A DNA stretch of 64,000 nt, from the NCBI RefSeq assembly GCF_017498565.1, contig NZ_CP071794.1, positions 744,001 through 808,000 of the forward strand. The letters are read 5' to 3'. The notes beneath the pieces are model-generated. The model was not told the DNA's origin, did no database searches, and saw only the letters and a list, made by a program, of their open reading frames with translations. Positions 54,684 to 63,690 of the stretch are shown here, one piece after another. Origin of the DNA: Parasphingorhabdus cellanae (GTDB taxonomy: Bacteria; Pseudomonadota; Alphaproteobacteria; Sphingomonadales; Sphingomonadaceae). Position numbers and translations under genes: made by a program. Position 1 is the first letter of the stretch; every line of letters begins with the position of its first letter.

Positions 54684-54721
54684 TTAAGCCATTTTAAATT
54701 TATGTGGTTAACAACCCTTAA
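54684..54721 (-). promoter_or_regulatory. Pair of CtrA-like boxes upstream of sciP
   Basis: TTAA-N6-TTAA occurs at 54684-54697 and 54708-54721. On the minus strand the distal one reads TTAA-GGGTTG-TTAACCA, close to the CtrA box with an N6 spacer. They are 71-108 bp before the sciP ATG. In Caulobacter, sciP itself is activated by CtrA, so this matches expectation. Confidence 0.5.
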
Positions 54722-54903
54722 TGCGCGCGTTTTGTCGCAAGTGGCTTTTGGCGCAGCCAATAAGATGGATCTGGCCCCTGAAAAAGCGCGTATGACATCG
54801 CCAACAGCAACCGGATACGATGCTGTAAAGCCTGTTTGTTCGTGTGAATTATGGCTGCGCGATTGATATCAGCCAAAGCGCAGAATATATCAGGGCGTTA
54901 CGA

Positions 54904-55779
54904 TTAGAACGTATAACCTACGCCAACCGCTCCGAAAAACTGATCCGCATCGCCCCGAATTGAGGTGACCGGTGAACGTTTGGCATCTTCAAGCAACCGC
55001 GAATAACCGCCCAGTACGAAAAGGCCAAAACCGCCATTGGTCACATCGCCGTCCAGATCAATGCCAGTGAATATTGTGGCACCAACATTTTTCCAACCAC
55101 CTTCTGCGCCAAAGGTCGGAAGCCCACTGGCAGTGGATCCAGCTTGGTCGATACTGAAATAATAATCCGCATAATCGTCATCAACATATTCAGCATTGAG
55201 GGCGAAGCTCACTGCCACGCCCCGACTAAGCGGCGTAAAATAGGTCAAGCTGGGAAATACAACCATACCGCTATGCGCGCCAGCAACATCCCAGCGTAAA
55301 TCGACTTGAGCGGTAAGCGAGTCAAACGGGTGCAAAACCCGGTTAACCTGGATACCGGCGACACCGCCCAGTTCAACAGCGACATCAAGCTTGCCAAGAC
55401 TACGTACAACATCATCTTCAATCGAATTGTTGCGATCAAAACGCGCGCGGACGACCGGCCCGAGCACGAAATCAATTTTCGCGCCATCGGTATCAGGAAT
55501 GACATCCACCGCAACGCCTGGTCCGCGGGGCTGAAAATCGAGGCCAGCGAAACTGCCGATGATCACGGGCAGAGGTGATATGACATAATCGTCCGATCCG
55601 TCATAGCTGGGCCCAACCCCAACGCCCCCGCCGATAGTGACATAGTCACCATCAAAAACGCTCTCGCCAGCGGGAGGTCCCTGCTCTTGTGCGTGCGCTG
55701 CGGTTGAAAGAATAAGCGCAGCACCCAATCCAGTGATGTAGGCAGCAGCGTTAAATTTTGCGGGGGAATGATTGATCAT
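54904..55779 (-). CDS. MipA/OmpV family outer-membrane protein
   Basis: A 291-residue beta-barrel protein with a signal peptide (ITGLGAALILSTAAHAQE). MipA-family landmarks: GGGVGVGPSYDGSDDYVISPLPVI at the start of the barrel, PRGPGVAVDVIP, a central GGWKNVGATIF-like motif and the C-terminal aromatic end VGVGYTF. MipA scaffolds murein-synthesising and lytic enzymes in E. coli, but most homologues are untested. Single gene. Confidence 0.92.
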   Translation of the reverse strand: MINHSPAKFNAAAYITGLGAALILSTAAHAQEQGPPAGESVFDGDYVTIGGGVGVGPSYDGSDDYVISPLPVIIGSFAGLDFQPRGPGVAVDVIPDTDGAKIDFVLGPVVRARFDRNNSIEDDVVRSLGKLDVAVELGGVAGIQVNRVLHPFDSLTAQVDLRWDVAGAHSGMVVFPSLTYFTPLSRGVAVSFALNAEYVDDDYADYYFSIDQAGSTASGLPTFGAEGGWKNVGATIFTGIDLDGDVTNGGFGLFVLGGYSRLLEDAKRSPVTSIRGDADQFFGAVGVGYTF

Positions 55780-55831
55780 CTGACTATAATGGTACGAACG
55801 CTAAAAAGTTCCAAGTGATTTTCGAAATCAT

Positions 55832-56335
55832 TCACAAAATATATTTCATTTTCACAGCATAGTTCAGATTGCTACTCTCAACTGTAAACTGAGCCGATTT
55901 GAATTTGGGTGGTCCCATGCCAATTTTCGGATTACGAGAGAAACCAAAGCCTTCGCGCGGCAGAAACAGGCGCATGTCCATCTTACCATTGGCATTTTCA
56001 TCGTGGATAAGGGCGACCGCATAGGTGCCGGGTTTCACATTGGCAATTTGCACATTGCCAGCACTGGATGCCGCCACTTTGATTTTACGTGCTGTCTTGT
56101 CTTTGGTGCAATCGGGAAAATATTTGGGATTATTGCTCAAACATACGAGAACATCGCCTTTTTTCGACCGCAGGTTAGAGACCGAAATATCAACCGAAGC
56201 CGTTACAACTGGTGCGATTATCGCTTGATTAGCCCCTGCTCCGCTCATTGGCAGTGCTGCCAACACGATCCCCGAAACTGCCAAGCCCAAGGTCAGTACC
56301 GCAGACTTGGTCCCAGAACCGAAAATATAATCCAT
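55832..56335 (-). CDS. DUF2141 exported protein
   Basis: A 167-residue secreted protein: signal segment SAVLTLGLAVSGIVLAALPM, then the DUF2141 domain with ISNLRSKKGDVLVCLSNNP-type start, VKPGTYAVALIHDENANGKMD (a Ca-binding-like DxNxNG loop) and GFGFSRNP. Function unknown, perhaps carbohydrate- or membrane-related. ATG 56335 has AGGGG 6 bases upstream. The first 107 bases overlap the 3' end of the upstream desaturase gene in another frame. Confidence 0.85.
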   Translation of the reverse strand: MDYIFGSGTKSAVLTLGLAVSGIVLAALPMSGAGANQAIIAPVVTASVDISVSNLRSKKGDVLVCLSNNPKYFPDCTKDKTARKIKVAASSAGNVQIANVKPGTYAVALIHDENANGKMDMRLFLPREGFGFSRNPKIGMGPPKFKSAQFTVESSNLNYAVKMKYIL

Positions 56336-56990
56336 AATTGCCCCTATACGCACTGTGATGTTTTTCATGATGGGTAGCGGTTATCAGCCCTTTCCCTAAC
56401 GGACCGTTAACCAACCAACGCGGAAATAACTCCCACCCCATATGATTGGTCACTCCCATAATTGTCATGATAAGCAGGACAAGACCCAATACGCCGACAT
56501 GAATCGGAATTACGATGACCAGAGCAGGAATAACGACTGCCCCACTTATCGCTTCCAAAGGGTGAAAACTCATTGCTGCCCAAGCAGTTGGCGGCCGGCT
56601 TTCATGATGAACCGCATGTGCAATCTCAAACCAGCCGCGCCTGTGGAGCAGCCTGTGGGTCCAGTAAAACCAAGTGTCATGAAGGAACAGATAAAGCAAT
56701 AACGACAGCGGCACGTACCAAAGCGGGTACATGCTGAAATCAGTGTAAATTTTTGTCCAACCGGCATTTTGCCAGCCCCAGGCGATGATCCCGGCTGGAA
56801 TGCCATAAATAGCGGCCGAATAGAGTGACCAACGAATTTCTCTCGATATCTGTGGTTTCAACCTGTCATATTGACCGGGCCGGGCGCGCTGCGTCAGCCA
56901 GGCAAAAAAACCACTGGTTATCAGATAGCGGACTCCGACAATGATGGTCATGGCGATGGCGGAGAGGACGATGGCAAGCAATAATTCCAT
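56229..56990 (-). CDS. Sterol-desaturase/fatty-acid-hydroxylase family protein
   Basis: A 253-residue inner-membrane di-iron enzyme with four or five helices. Histidine clusters: LHDTWFYWTHRLLH, FEIAHAVHHESRPPTAW, a lone SFHPLE and TATHHEKHHSAYRG. These match the fatty-acid hydroxylase superfamily (8-9 His for two Fe). It is divergent from the crtYIB cluster, so a carotenoid or related lipid substrate is plausible but unproven. Its last 107 bases overlap the DUF2141 coding region. Confidence 0.88.
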   Translation of the reverse strand: MELLLAIVLSAIAMTIIVGVRYLITSGFFAWLTQRARPGQYDRLKPQISREIRWSLYSAAIYGIPAGIIAWGWQNAGWTKIYTDFSMYPLWYVPLSLLLYLFLHDTWFYWTHRLLHRRGWFEIAHAVHHESRPPTAWAAMSFHPLEAISGAVVIPALVIVIPIHVGVLGLVLLIMTIMGVTNHMGWELFPRWLVNGPLGKGLITATHHEKHHSAYRGNYGLYFRFWDQVCGTDLGLGSFGDRVGSTANERSRG

Positions 56991-57137
56991 TGGCCGTAGA
57001 ATAGGTCATATCTGATCGAAGGTGAAGCCTATTAAATCTTCTCCCCAAAGACCTGGCTCTATAATGTGGTGACAATTATTTTCTTACATGCTTTGGGACA
57101 GGCTTCCCCCGCCTTCCCCATAGGCTAACCCCGGCGC

Positions 57138-58310
57138 ATGCCAAAGAAAGCCTCTTCGCAAAATCAATATGATCTCGCCATCGCGGGTGGCGGTCTTGCC
57201 GGTGGTTTAGTTGCGCTGGCGCTGCATGAAATGCGCCCGGAACTCAATATTGCGCTGATCGAGGCGGACGAGCATTTTGGCGGCAATCACATCTGGTCAT
57301 TTTTCGAAAGCGATATCGAACCAGAGGATCGCTGGTTGCTGGACCCGCTCATTTCGCGACAGTGGGAGAATTATGATGTCCAGTTTCCGCAATACCACCG
57401 GACCATTGGTAACGGCTATTATTCGATAGAGTCGGAGAATCTCGATCGCGAACTGCGCAAGAAATTGCCAGCTGAAGCTCTGAAATCAGGGCTTAAAGCC
57501 AAATCCATCAATGATGGTTTAGTGCGTCTTGAAAATGGCGATGAGATCGCCGCCAAGGCTGTGCTCGACGTACGCGGCGGCGGCGACTTTTCAGCCCTGG
57601 AATATGGCTGGCAAAAATTTTGTGGACAAATGCTCAGGCTGAAAGAGCCGCATGGCCTACAGCATCCGATTATTATGGATGCAACGGTAGAACAGATTGA
57701 TGGCTATCGCTTTGTCTATTGCTTGCCGTTCAGCGCGACTGAAATATTTATCGAGGATACTTATTATTCCGACACCAAGGATTTGGCCATAGATGTCTTG
57801 CATGAGCGGATCGCGCAATATGCCGCCGAACAAGGCTGGATAGTGGATCAAATATTACGCGAAGAGCGCGGGACGCTTCCAGTACTTTACGGTGGAAATT
57901 TTGCGAAATTCTGGCGATCCAACAAAGGTCCGGATGCCCGTGCTGGAACAAGAGCCGCCCTGATACAACCGATCACCAGCTATTCTTTGCCGATGGCGGT
58001 ACGCACCGCTATGCTGATTGCTCAGACGCCGGAGATTGATCAACCGGTATTAGACAAACTTCTCAAGAACCTGGCGACAAAGCACTGGAAAGACGGCAAA
58101 TTCTATCGTATGCTATGCGCCTTCATGTTCAAAGGGGCGGACCCGGATAAACGCTATCGCACGCTGCAGCACACCTATACGAAAGACGAAAAATTGCTTG
58201 CCCGCTTTTATGCTGGCAGGACGACGAAAGGGGATCAGCTTAATTTGCTAACCGGTAAGCCGCCCATTCCCATTTCGCGCGCGATCCCTCTTTTACTGAA
58301 ATACAGATGA
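57138..58310 (+). CDS. crtY: Lycopene beta-cyclase
   Basis: A 390-residue flavoenzyme that cyclises both ends of lycopene to beta-carotene. The dinucleotide motif is LAIAGGGLAGGLVALAL near the N-terminus; FGGNHIWSFFESD is the CrtY signature, and the IFIEDTYYSD and LPVLYGG motifs follow. It is the first gene of crtY-crtI-crtB and starts at ATG 57138. crtE is not present in the window. The carotenoid end product is likely beta-carotene unless other enzymes modify it. Confidence 0.95.
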   Translation: MPKKASSQNQYDLAIAGGGLAGGLVALALHEMRPELNIALIEADEHFGGNHIWSFFESDIEPEDRWLLDPLISRQWENYDVQFPQYHRTIGNGYYSIESENLDRELRKKLPAEALKSGLKAKSINDGLVRLENGDEIAAKAVLDVRGGGDFSALEYGWQKFCGQMLRLKEPHGLQHPIIMDATVEQIDGYRFVYCLPFSATEIFIEDTYYSDTKDLAIDVLHERIAQYAAEQGWIVDQILREERGTLPVLYGGNFAKFWRSNKGPDARAGTRAALIQPITSYSLPMAVRTAMLIAQTPEIDQPVLDKLLKNLATKHWKDGKFYRMLCAFMFKGADPDKRYRTLQHTYTKDEKLLARFYAGRTTKGDQLNLLTGKPPIPISRAIPLLLKYR

Positions 58311-58322
58311 GCATCATATACG

Positions 58323-59843
58323 ATGAATGATATGTCCAAAAGCCAGCCCAAATTGTTCAAGACAGCCGCCGTAATCGGCTCTGGATTTGGCGGGCTCGCC
58401 CTCGCCATTCGACTGCAGTCAGCGGGTATTCAAACAACGATCCTTGAAAGCCGGGATAAACCGGGTGGCCGCGCCTATTATTGGGACAAGGATGGTTTTA
58501 TTTTTGATGGCGGACCAACCGTTATCACTGATCCCGACTGCCTTAGTCAGCTATGGGACCTGACTGGTCATGATATGGCTAAGGATATCGAGTTGATGCC
58601 CGTGTCACCCTTTTACCGGCTCAACTGGCCCGATGGCACCAATTTCGATTATGTCAATGATCCCGAGGAGCTTTACGCAAATATCGCTGCGATCGAACCG
58701 GATGATGTCGAGGGCTATAAACGCTTCCTCGAATATAGCGGCGGGCTCTATGAAGAGGGCTATGTCAAGCTAGGCACCAAGGCGTTTCTCGATTTCAAAT
58801 CGATGATCAAAGCCGCGCCCGCGCTGATGAAGTTTGAAGCTTACCGGTCGGTCTATGCCAAAGTATCCAGCTTCGTCAAAAACGAAAAGCTGCGCGAATT
58901 TCTGTCGTTCCAGTCCCTGTTGGTTGGCGGCAATCCGATGGCAACGAGCGCTATCTATGGCTTGATTCATAAACTGGAACGGCTGGGCGGTGTCTGGTTT
59001 GCCAAGGGCGGTACAAATATGCTGATCGCTGCCATGGTGAAACATTTTGAGCGGATTGGCGGTACGATCCGTTTGTCTGATCCGGTCACAAGCATTGATA
59101 CCATGGGCGACCGCGCCTCTGGCATCACCTGTAAATCTGGATGGAACGAAACTTTTGATGCGGTCGCGTCCAACGCAGATGTCATGCACAGCTACCGCGA
59201 TCTGCTGGGTCACAAGCATCGCAGCGACAAGGTCACAGCCTCGCTCAACAAAAAGAAATATTCCCCGTCGCTATTTGTCGTGCATTTCGGACTCAAGGGA
59301 ACTTGGCCCGGCATTCCGCATCACATGATCCTTTTTGGTCCTCGCTACAAGGGGCTGTTAGAGGATATTTACGACAATGGGGTCTTGCCGAGCGATTTCT
59401 CGCTTTATCTCCACCATCCAACGATTACTGATCCAAAAATGGCGCCTGAAGGCCACAGCACATTTTATGTCCTGGCCCCCGTTCCTCATCAGGGCAAGCT
59501 GCCTATCGACTGGGAAGAAATGGGGCCGATCTACGAGAAACGCATTCTTGATGAAATCGGCCAGCGCCTGATCCCCGACATCCATGATCGGATCGTAACC
59601 AGCTTCCATTATACACCTCAGGATTTTGGTGCCGATTTGAATGCTCATCTCGGCAGCGCATTCAGCCTAGAGCCGCTGCTGACACAAAGCGCTTGGTTCC
59701 GCGTGCACAACCGGGACGATGTGATCAACAATCTCTATTTTGTAGGCGCAGGCACTCATCCGGGGGCCGGTATTCCGGGCGTTGTTGGCAGCGCCAAAGC
59801 CACCGCAGAGCTGATGCTTGAGGACATGCTGCAAGACGCCTGA
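58323..59843 (+). CDS. crtI: Phytoene desaturase (lycopene-forming)
   Basis: A 506-residue FAD-dependent enzyme that converts phytoene to lycopene. The FAD motif is AAVIGSGFGGLALAIRL, the early CrtI signature is PGGRAYYWDKDGF and the C-terminal signature is GAGTHPGAGIPGVVGSAKATAELM. The start ATG at 58323 or 58332 lies 12-21 bases after crtY. The 3' end overlaps the crtB start by one base (TGATG), indicating tight coupling. Confidence 0.97.
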   Translation: MNDMSKSQPKLFKTAAVIGSGFGGLALAIRLQSAGIQTTILESRDKPGGRAYYWDKDGFIFDGGPTVITDPDCLSQLWDLTGHDMAKDIELMPVSPFYRLNWPDGTNFDYVNDPEELYANIAAIEPDDVEGYKRFLEYSGGLYEEGYVKLGTKAFLDFKSMIKAAPALMKFEAYRSVYAKVSSFVKNEKLREFLSFQSLLVGGNPMATSAIYGLIHKLERLGGVWFAKGGTNMLIAAMVKHFERIGGTIRLSDPVTSIDTMGDRASGITCKSGWNETFDAVASNADVMHSYRDLLGHKHRSDKVTASLNKKKYSPSLFVVHFGLKGTWPGIPHHMILFGPRYKGLLEDIYDNGVLPSDFSLYLHHPTITDPKMAPEGHSTFYVLAPVPHQGKLPIDWEEMGPIYEKRILDEIGQRLIPDIHDRIVTSFHYTPQDFGADLNAHLGSAFSLEPLLTQSAWFRVHNRDDVINNLYFVGAGTHPGAGIPGVVGSAKATAELMLEDMLQDA

Positions 59844-60772
59844 TGAACCGCGCCAACCTTGTCCTCCATGCCAAAGCCAGTATCGATCGCGGGTCCAAAT
59901 CATTCGCGCTCGCATCCAAGCTTTTCGCCAAACAGACCCGCGAGCGGGCATGGATGCTTTATGCTTGGTGCCGCGAGTGTGATGATCTTGCCGATGGTCA
60001 GGATCATGGCCATGGAATGTCAGCCACCCCGGCTTCGGAAAAAACAATTGCCTTGATGCGTATGCTGACTCGCCGCGCAATGGGCGGTGAACAAACCGGT
60101 AAGCCTGCCTTCGATGCCATGGGTGTCGTTGCCCAGGAATCCCGCTTGCCTATTGCGTTAGCCAATGATGTTATTGATGGCTTCGCACTGGATGCGAAAG
60201 AATGGCGGCCACAAAGCGAGAATGATCTCTACCAATATTGCTATCATGTCGCCGGCGCCGTTGGCTGTATGATGGCAGTGGTCATGGGCATCTCCCCACG
60301 CGACGACGAAACACTCGACCGAGCCTGTGACCTGGGACTGGCTTTTCAGTTGTCGAATATTGCGCGTGATGTGGCAGAAGATGCAGAAGCCGGGCGCTGT
60401 TATCTGCCAAAAGACTGGCTTACAGAGATGCGGATTGATCCTGCTGATATTCTGAACCCGGCCCGGCGCGAGGCGCTAGTCCAACTTATCGCTCGGCTAT
60501 GCGATTTGGCCGAGCGGTATGAAGCCTCCGCCCGCGTCGGTGCAGCGCGATTACCTTTTCGCTCGCGCTGGGCAGTGTTGGCAGCAGCCGGTATCTATGG
60601 TGATATTGCCCGCGCAGTGAGGAAGAGCGAGGGCGGTTCACTTGATAAGCGGATTATGACACGCAAGGCAGCGAAAATCGCATGGGTCGCAAAGGCTTTC
60701 GGTCAGGCGGTCTTGAAATCGAAATGGACGGATCGCGAACAGCTCTGGACCCGTGCGCCAAAGCTGGCTTAG
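59843..60772 (+). CDS. crtB: Phytoene synthase
   Basis: A 309-residue squalene/phytoene synthase that joins two GGPP to give phytoene. The first Asp-rich motif is in CRECDDLADGQD and the second in IARDVAEDAEAGRCYLP. The helical synthase fold runs throughout. ATG 59843 overlaps the crtI stop by one base. Its stop overlaps the convergent cysQ stop by 4 bases, leaving no room for a terminator between them. Confidence 0.96.
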   Translation: MNRANLVLHAKASIDRGSKSFALASKLFAKQTRERAWMLYAWCRECDDLADGQDHGHGMSATPASEKTIALMRMLTRRAMGGEQTGKPAFDAMGVVAQESRLPIALANDVIDGFALDAKEWRPQSENDLYQYCYHVAGAVGCMMAVVMGISPRDDETLDRACDLGLAFQLSNIARDVAEDAEAGRCYLPKDWLTEMRIDPADILNPARREALVQLIARLCDLAERYEASARVGAARLPFRSRWAVLAAAGIYGDIARAVRKSEGGSLDKRIMTRKAAKIAWVAKAFGQAVLKSKWTDREQLWTRAPKLA

Positions 60773-61557
60773 TTCTGCCCTTTATTTTCCGAAAGAAATT
60801 TGGCGACACGCGCGACTGCTGCGTCATGAATGCCCTCTGACGTACAAAGTACGCCAAAGGCTTGTCCGTGCGTGCCGTTATAGCGGAGTTTTTTCCCATG
60901 GGCATCCGTGACCATCGCCCCCGCCTCTTCGGCAATCACGTGGGCTGCGGCAATATCCCATTCACTGCCCCAGCGCGTCGAAACAACCAGATCTGCACGA
61001 TCATCAGCCACCATTGCCAGCCGCAGCGCGATACTGTTGGGTTTGGTCACAGGGGTAAGATCTATATGATCGGGGAGCTCCTCGACCGGTAAGCGCGCCC
61101 CATTATAGTTTGTGCATTGACTGGCTTTTAGCGCTTTGCCGTTCACCTCGGTATGACTACCGGCTTTTGCGGTCCAAATCTCGTTCATTGCAGGCGCATT
61201 GAGCACACCAAAAATCGGTGCTCCGTTCTTTACCAGCGCAACTGATATGCACCAGCCAGGTTTGCCCTTCACAAAATCCTTGGTGCCGTCGATCGGATCA
61301 ACCACCCACGCCATGTCGCGGCCGGACAAAGATTTATCTTCCGCGGTTTCCTCTGACAGCCAACCCGCTTCTGGCAGTTGCACCTCCAACCGCTCGCGGA
61401 GAAAACGGTCCACCGCGATGTCGGCTTCGCTAACAATCTGTCCGGGCGATTTTTCCCAAGTATTTTCTGCGTTTTTACCGGCCTGCCATTGCCGCATGGC
61501 CAGATCACCAGCTTCTCTGGCTATCGCGACGATGTCATTAAAATCAACCAACCCCAA
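60769..61557 (-). CDS. cysQ: 3'(2'),5'-bisphosphate nucleotidase / inositol-phosphatase family
   Basis: A 262-residue Mg-dependent phosphatase of the inositol monophosphatase superfamily. The metal sites are WLSEETAED (Glu), WVVDPIDGTKDFVKG (DPxDGT) and WDIAAAHVIAEEAGA. The SEADIAVDRFL start matches CysQ, which removes pAp from sulphate assimilation. The start is TTG at 61557 with GGAG just upstream, there being no ATG in a good place. Convergent with crtB. Confidence 0.9.
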   Translation of the reverse strand: MGLVDFNDIVAIAREAGDLAMRQWQAGKNAENTWEKSPGQIVSEADIAVDRFLRERLEVQLPEAGWLSEETAEDKSLSGRDMAWVVDPIDGTKDFVKGKPGWCISVALVKNGAPIFGVLNAPAMNEIWTAKAGSHTEVNGKALKASQCTNYNGARLPVEELPDHIDLTPVTKPNSIALRLAMVADDRADLVVSTRWGSEWDIAAAHVIAEEAGAMVTDAHGKKLRYNGTHGQAFGVLCTSEGIHDAAVARVAKFLSENKGQN

Positions 61558-61669
61558 TTTACTCCATTAGCCCGCAGCCTGTTCCGATCGGATGGGAACG
61601 GGGGCTTTCCTGTCTAATAAGCGCGGTTCGACAAGCGCACCACTAACGATTTAGATTTAACCAGCTTTC

Positions 61670-63016
61670 TTAACCGCCGGCCACTGTCATGCTATCGGTG
61701 CGCAATGTCGGTGCATTGACCGCATAGCGATATTCCAGATCATCAGCCGGGATCAGGCTCAAGAACATATCTTTCAGGTTACCCGCAATGGTGATTTCCG
61801 AAACCGGCGGTCCGATTTCGCCATCAGTGATCAGGAAACCACCTGCGCCGCGGCTATAGTCACCGGTAACGGGATTGACGCCTTGGCCAATTAATTCAGT
61901 GATATAGACACCGTGCTTGATGTCTTTGATCAACTCATCTTTGCTAACCGATCCAGCGTTCATGTGAAGATTAGTCACGCTAACACCCGGCGCACCACCA
62001 ACCCCGCGAGAGGCATGGCCCGTCGGTTGCAAACCCAATTGCCGCGCTGATGCGCTTTCCATAATCCATTGAGTTAGGCGGCCATTATCAATCAGTTTTG
62101 TTTTCGCCGTCGGCAATCCTTCGCCGTCAAAGGCTTTGGACCGCAACCCGCGCTTGCGGTGCGGGCAGTCGATAATGTTGATCGCGTCGCCAAAGACTTG
62201 CGTATCCATGGCGTCGAGCAAAAAGCTGGTTTTACGGGCAATCGCACTGCCAGCAATCGCACCGACAAAATGACCGAGTATCGAATTACTGATCCGCGGA
62301 TCAAACACTACGGGCATCGCGCCTGATTTAAAGTCTACCGGGTTTAAGCGTGATACCGCGCGTTCACCCGCTTCCTTGCCAATCATGTCCGGCGTATCGA
62401 GATCTTCAAAATGGCGTGTGCTGTCATAAGCATAGTCGCGTTCCATGCCGTCACCTTCGCCTGCAATGACACTGGCGTGACAGCTATAACCACTAGTGGA
62501 ATACGCTCCAGAGAAGCCGTGACTGGTTGCCAAAGCGACAATCGAGCGGCCGGCACTCGCACCGCCGCCTTCACTATTCGTCACACCTTTAACCGCCCGT
62601 GCAGCATCTTCGGCCTTGAGCGCCATTTCGCGCAGCGCTTCCGGATCGGGATCAACACCATCATCACCATCAATCATATGGGGATCGGATTTCAGGATGA
62701 GTTCTTCCGGTGCCAAACCGGCATATTGGTCTTCCGGTGCCTCCCGTGCCATATCCAACGCGCGTCCAACCAACGCAGACAAAATTTCCGGATCCATATT
62801 AGAGGAAGATACGGTGGCAGAGCGCTTACCTGCAAAAACGCGCAGGCCGATTTCTTCACCTTCGGACCGTTCTACATCTTCCAGATTGCCAAGCCGCATC
62901 GATACCTGTGTCGATGCATCACAGACATAAATTGCATCTGCGGCATCAGCACCGGCTTTTTTGGCTTGGGAGATAAGGGCGTCGGCGCGATCCTGCGCTT
63001 CTTGTGGCTTTAACAT
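61670..63016 (-). CDS. pmbA: TldE/PmbA family protein
   Basis: A 448-residue TldD/PmbA-type protein, the non-catalytic partner TldE, that pairs with TldD to degrade or mature peptides. N-terminal domain with ERSEGEEIGLRVFAGKRSATVS, then TSGYSCHASV, and a C-terminal barrel with CPHRKRGLRSKAFDGEG and NLHMNAGSVSKDELI. The zinc HExxxH motif of TldD is not seen, as expected for PmbA. TldD is not in the window. Confidence 0.9.
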   Translation of the reverse strand: MLKPQEAQDRADALISQAKKAGADAADAIYVCDASTQVSMRLGNLEDVERSEGEEIGLRVFAGKRSATVSSSNMDPEILSALVGRALDMAREAPEDQYAGLAPEELILKSDPHMIDGDDGVDPDPEALREMALKAEDAARAVKGVTNSEGGGASAGRSIVALATSHGFSGAYSTSGYSCHASVIAGEGDGMERDYAYDSTRHFEDLDTPDMIGKEAGERAVSRLNPVDFKSGAMPVVFDPRISNSILGHFVGAIAGSAIARKTSFLLDAMDTQVFGDAINIIDCPHRKRGLRSKAFDGEGLPTAKTKLIDNGRLTQWIMESASARQLGLQPTGHASRGVGGAPGVSVTNLHMNAGSVSKDELIKDIKHGVYITELIGQGVNPVTGDYSRGAGGFLITDGEIGPPVSEITIAGNLKDMFLSLIPADDLEYRYAVNAPTLRTDSMTVAGG

Positions 63017-63087
63017 GGGCAGGACATAGGGTTGACAGGCATTGAGGTCAACGCCGCGTGCGGCCTTTGTTTACAAAACTGAATTGA

Positions 63088-63393
63088 TTAGATGATTGCG
63101 CCAATTATTTTTATGATGCCGACAAAAACAAACGGTAAACCAAGCGCCAAAATCCAGAGGGTGACCTGATCCCTGCGAAAGCGGGCAGCCAAGCTTTGTT
63201 CACCAAGGCCGCTATTGGCGACGCCTTGCCAGCGTTTTTCATATTTTCGGCAGAAGGGGACGATGACGGCAACCAACAGCACTAGTCCGAAATAGGGTGC
63301 AATCGACATGCCTTTGGTTTGAATGAAACTGAGAACAAAGAATATCTGCATCAGTGTGTAGACGAGCAAAGCCGTAGCGCAATTATTGCTCAT
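63088..63393 (-). CDS. Small membrane protein of unknown function
   Basis: About 101 residues with three hydrophobic segments (near residues 5-22, 28-44 and 80-98: LWILALGLPFVFVGIIKI). A charged loop (RKYEKRWQGVANSGLGEQSLAARFRRDQ) separates the last two. ATG 63393 is preferred because it starts the first helix; ATG 63489 in the same frame adds a 32-residue basic stretch. No family recognised. Confidence 0.6.
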   Translation of the reverse strand: MSNNCATALLVYTLMQIFFVLSFIQTKGMSIAPYFGLVLLVAVIVPFCRKYEKRWQGVANSGLGEQSLAARFRRDQVTLWILALGLPFVFVGIIKIIGAII

Positions 63394-63596
63394 TTTCTTT
63401 TCCCATCGCGTGGCCGACGTCGACCGAAGTTCTCGATCATCGCGATGCTTTGCAACTGTTTTACGAGAAGTTGCTGCAACCATATCCATTCCCCTTCAAC
63501 ATGCTCTCTCTCCGCGCCGCCGAATGTTTCCCCAAACTGGCGTTGGCCAACACTATAACCGCTTTTTTCCAAAAGCCAAATCGGCAGATTTCTGTG

Positions 63597-63611
63597 TTAA
63601 AATGTCGTTAA
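63597..63611. promoter_or_regulatory. Exact TTAA-N7-TTAA box
   Basis: TTAA-AATGTCG-TTAA, an exact match to the core CtrA consensus, 80 bp before the OYE-family ATG and about 205 bp from the divergent small membrane protein start. Motif match only; such 8-base AT motifs occur by chance. Confidence 0.35.
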
Positions 63612-63690
63612 TGTCACATAGGACTTGCTAAAAATTGCGCTCTCAGACAGAATCAGTTTCTAATCGCAATGCAATTTTCGGGGCAAATTC

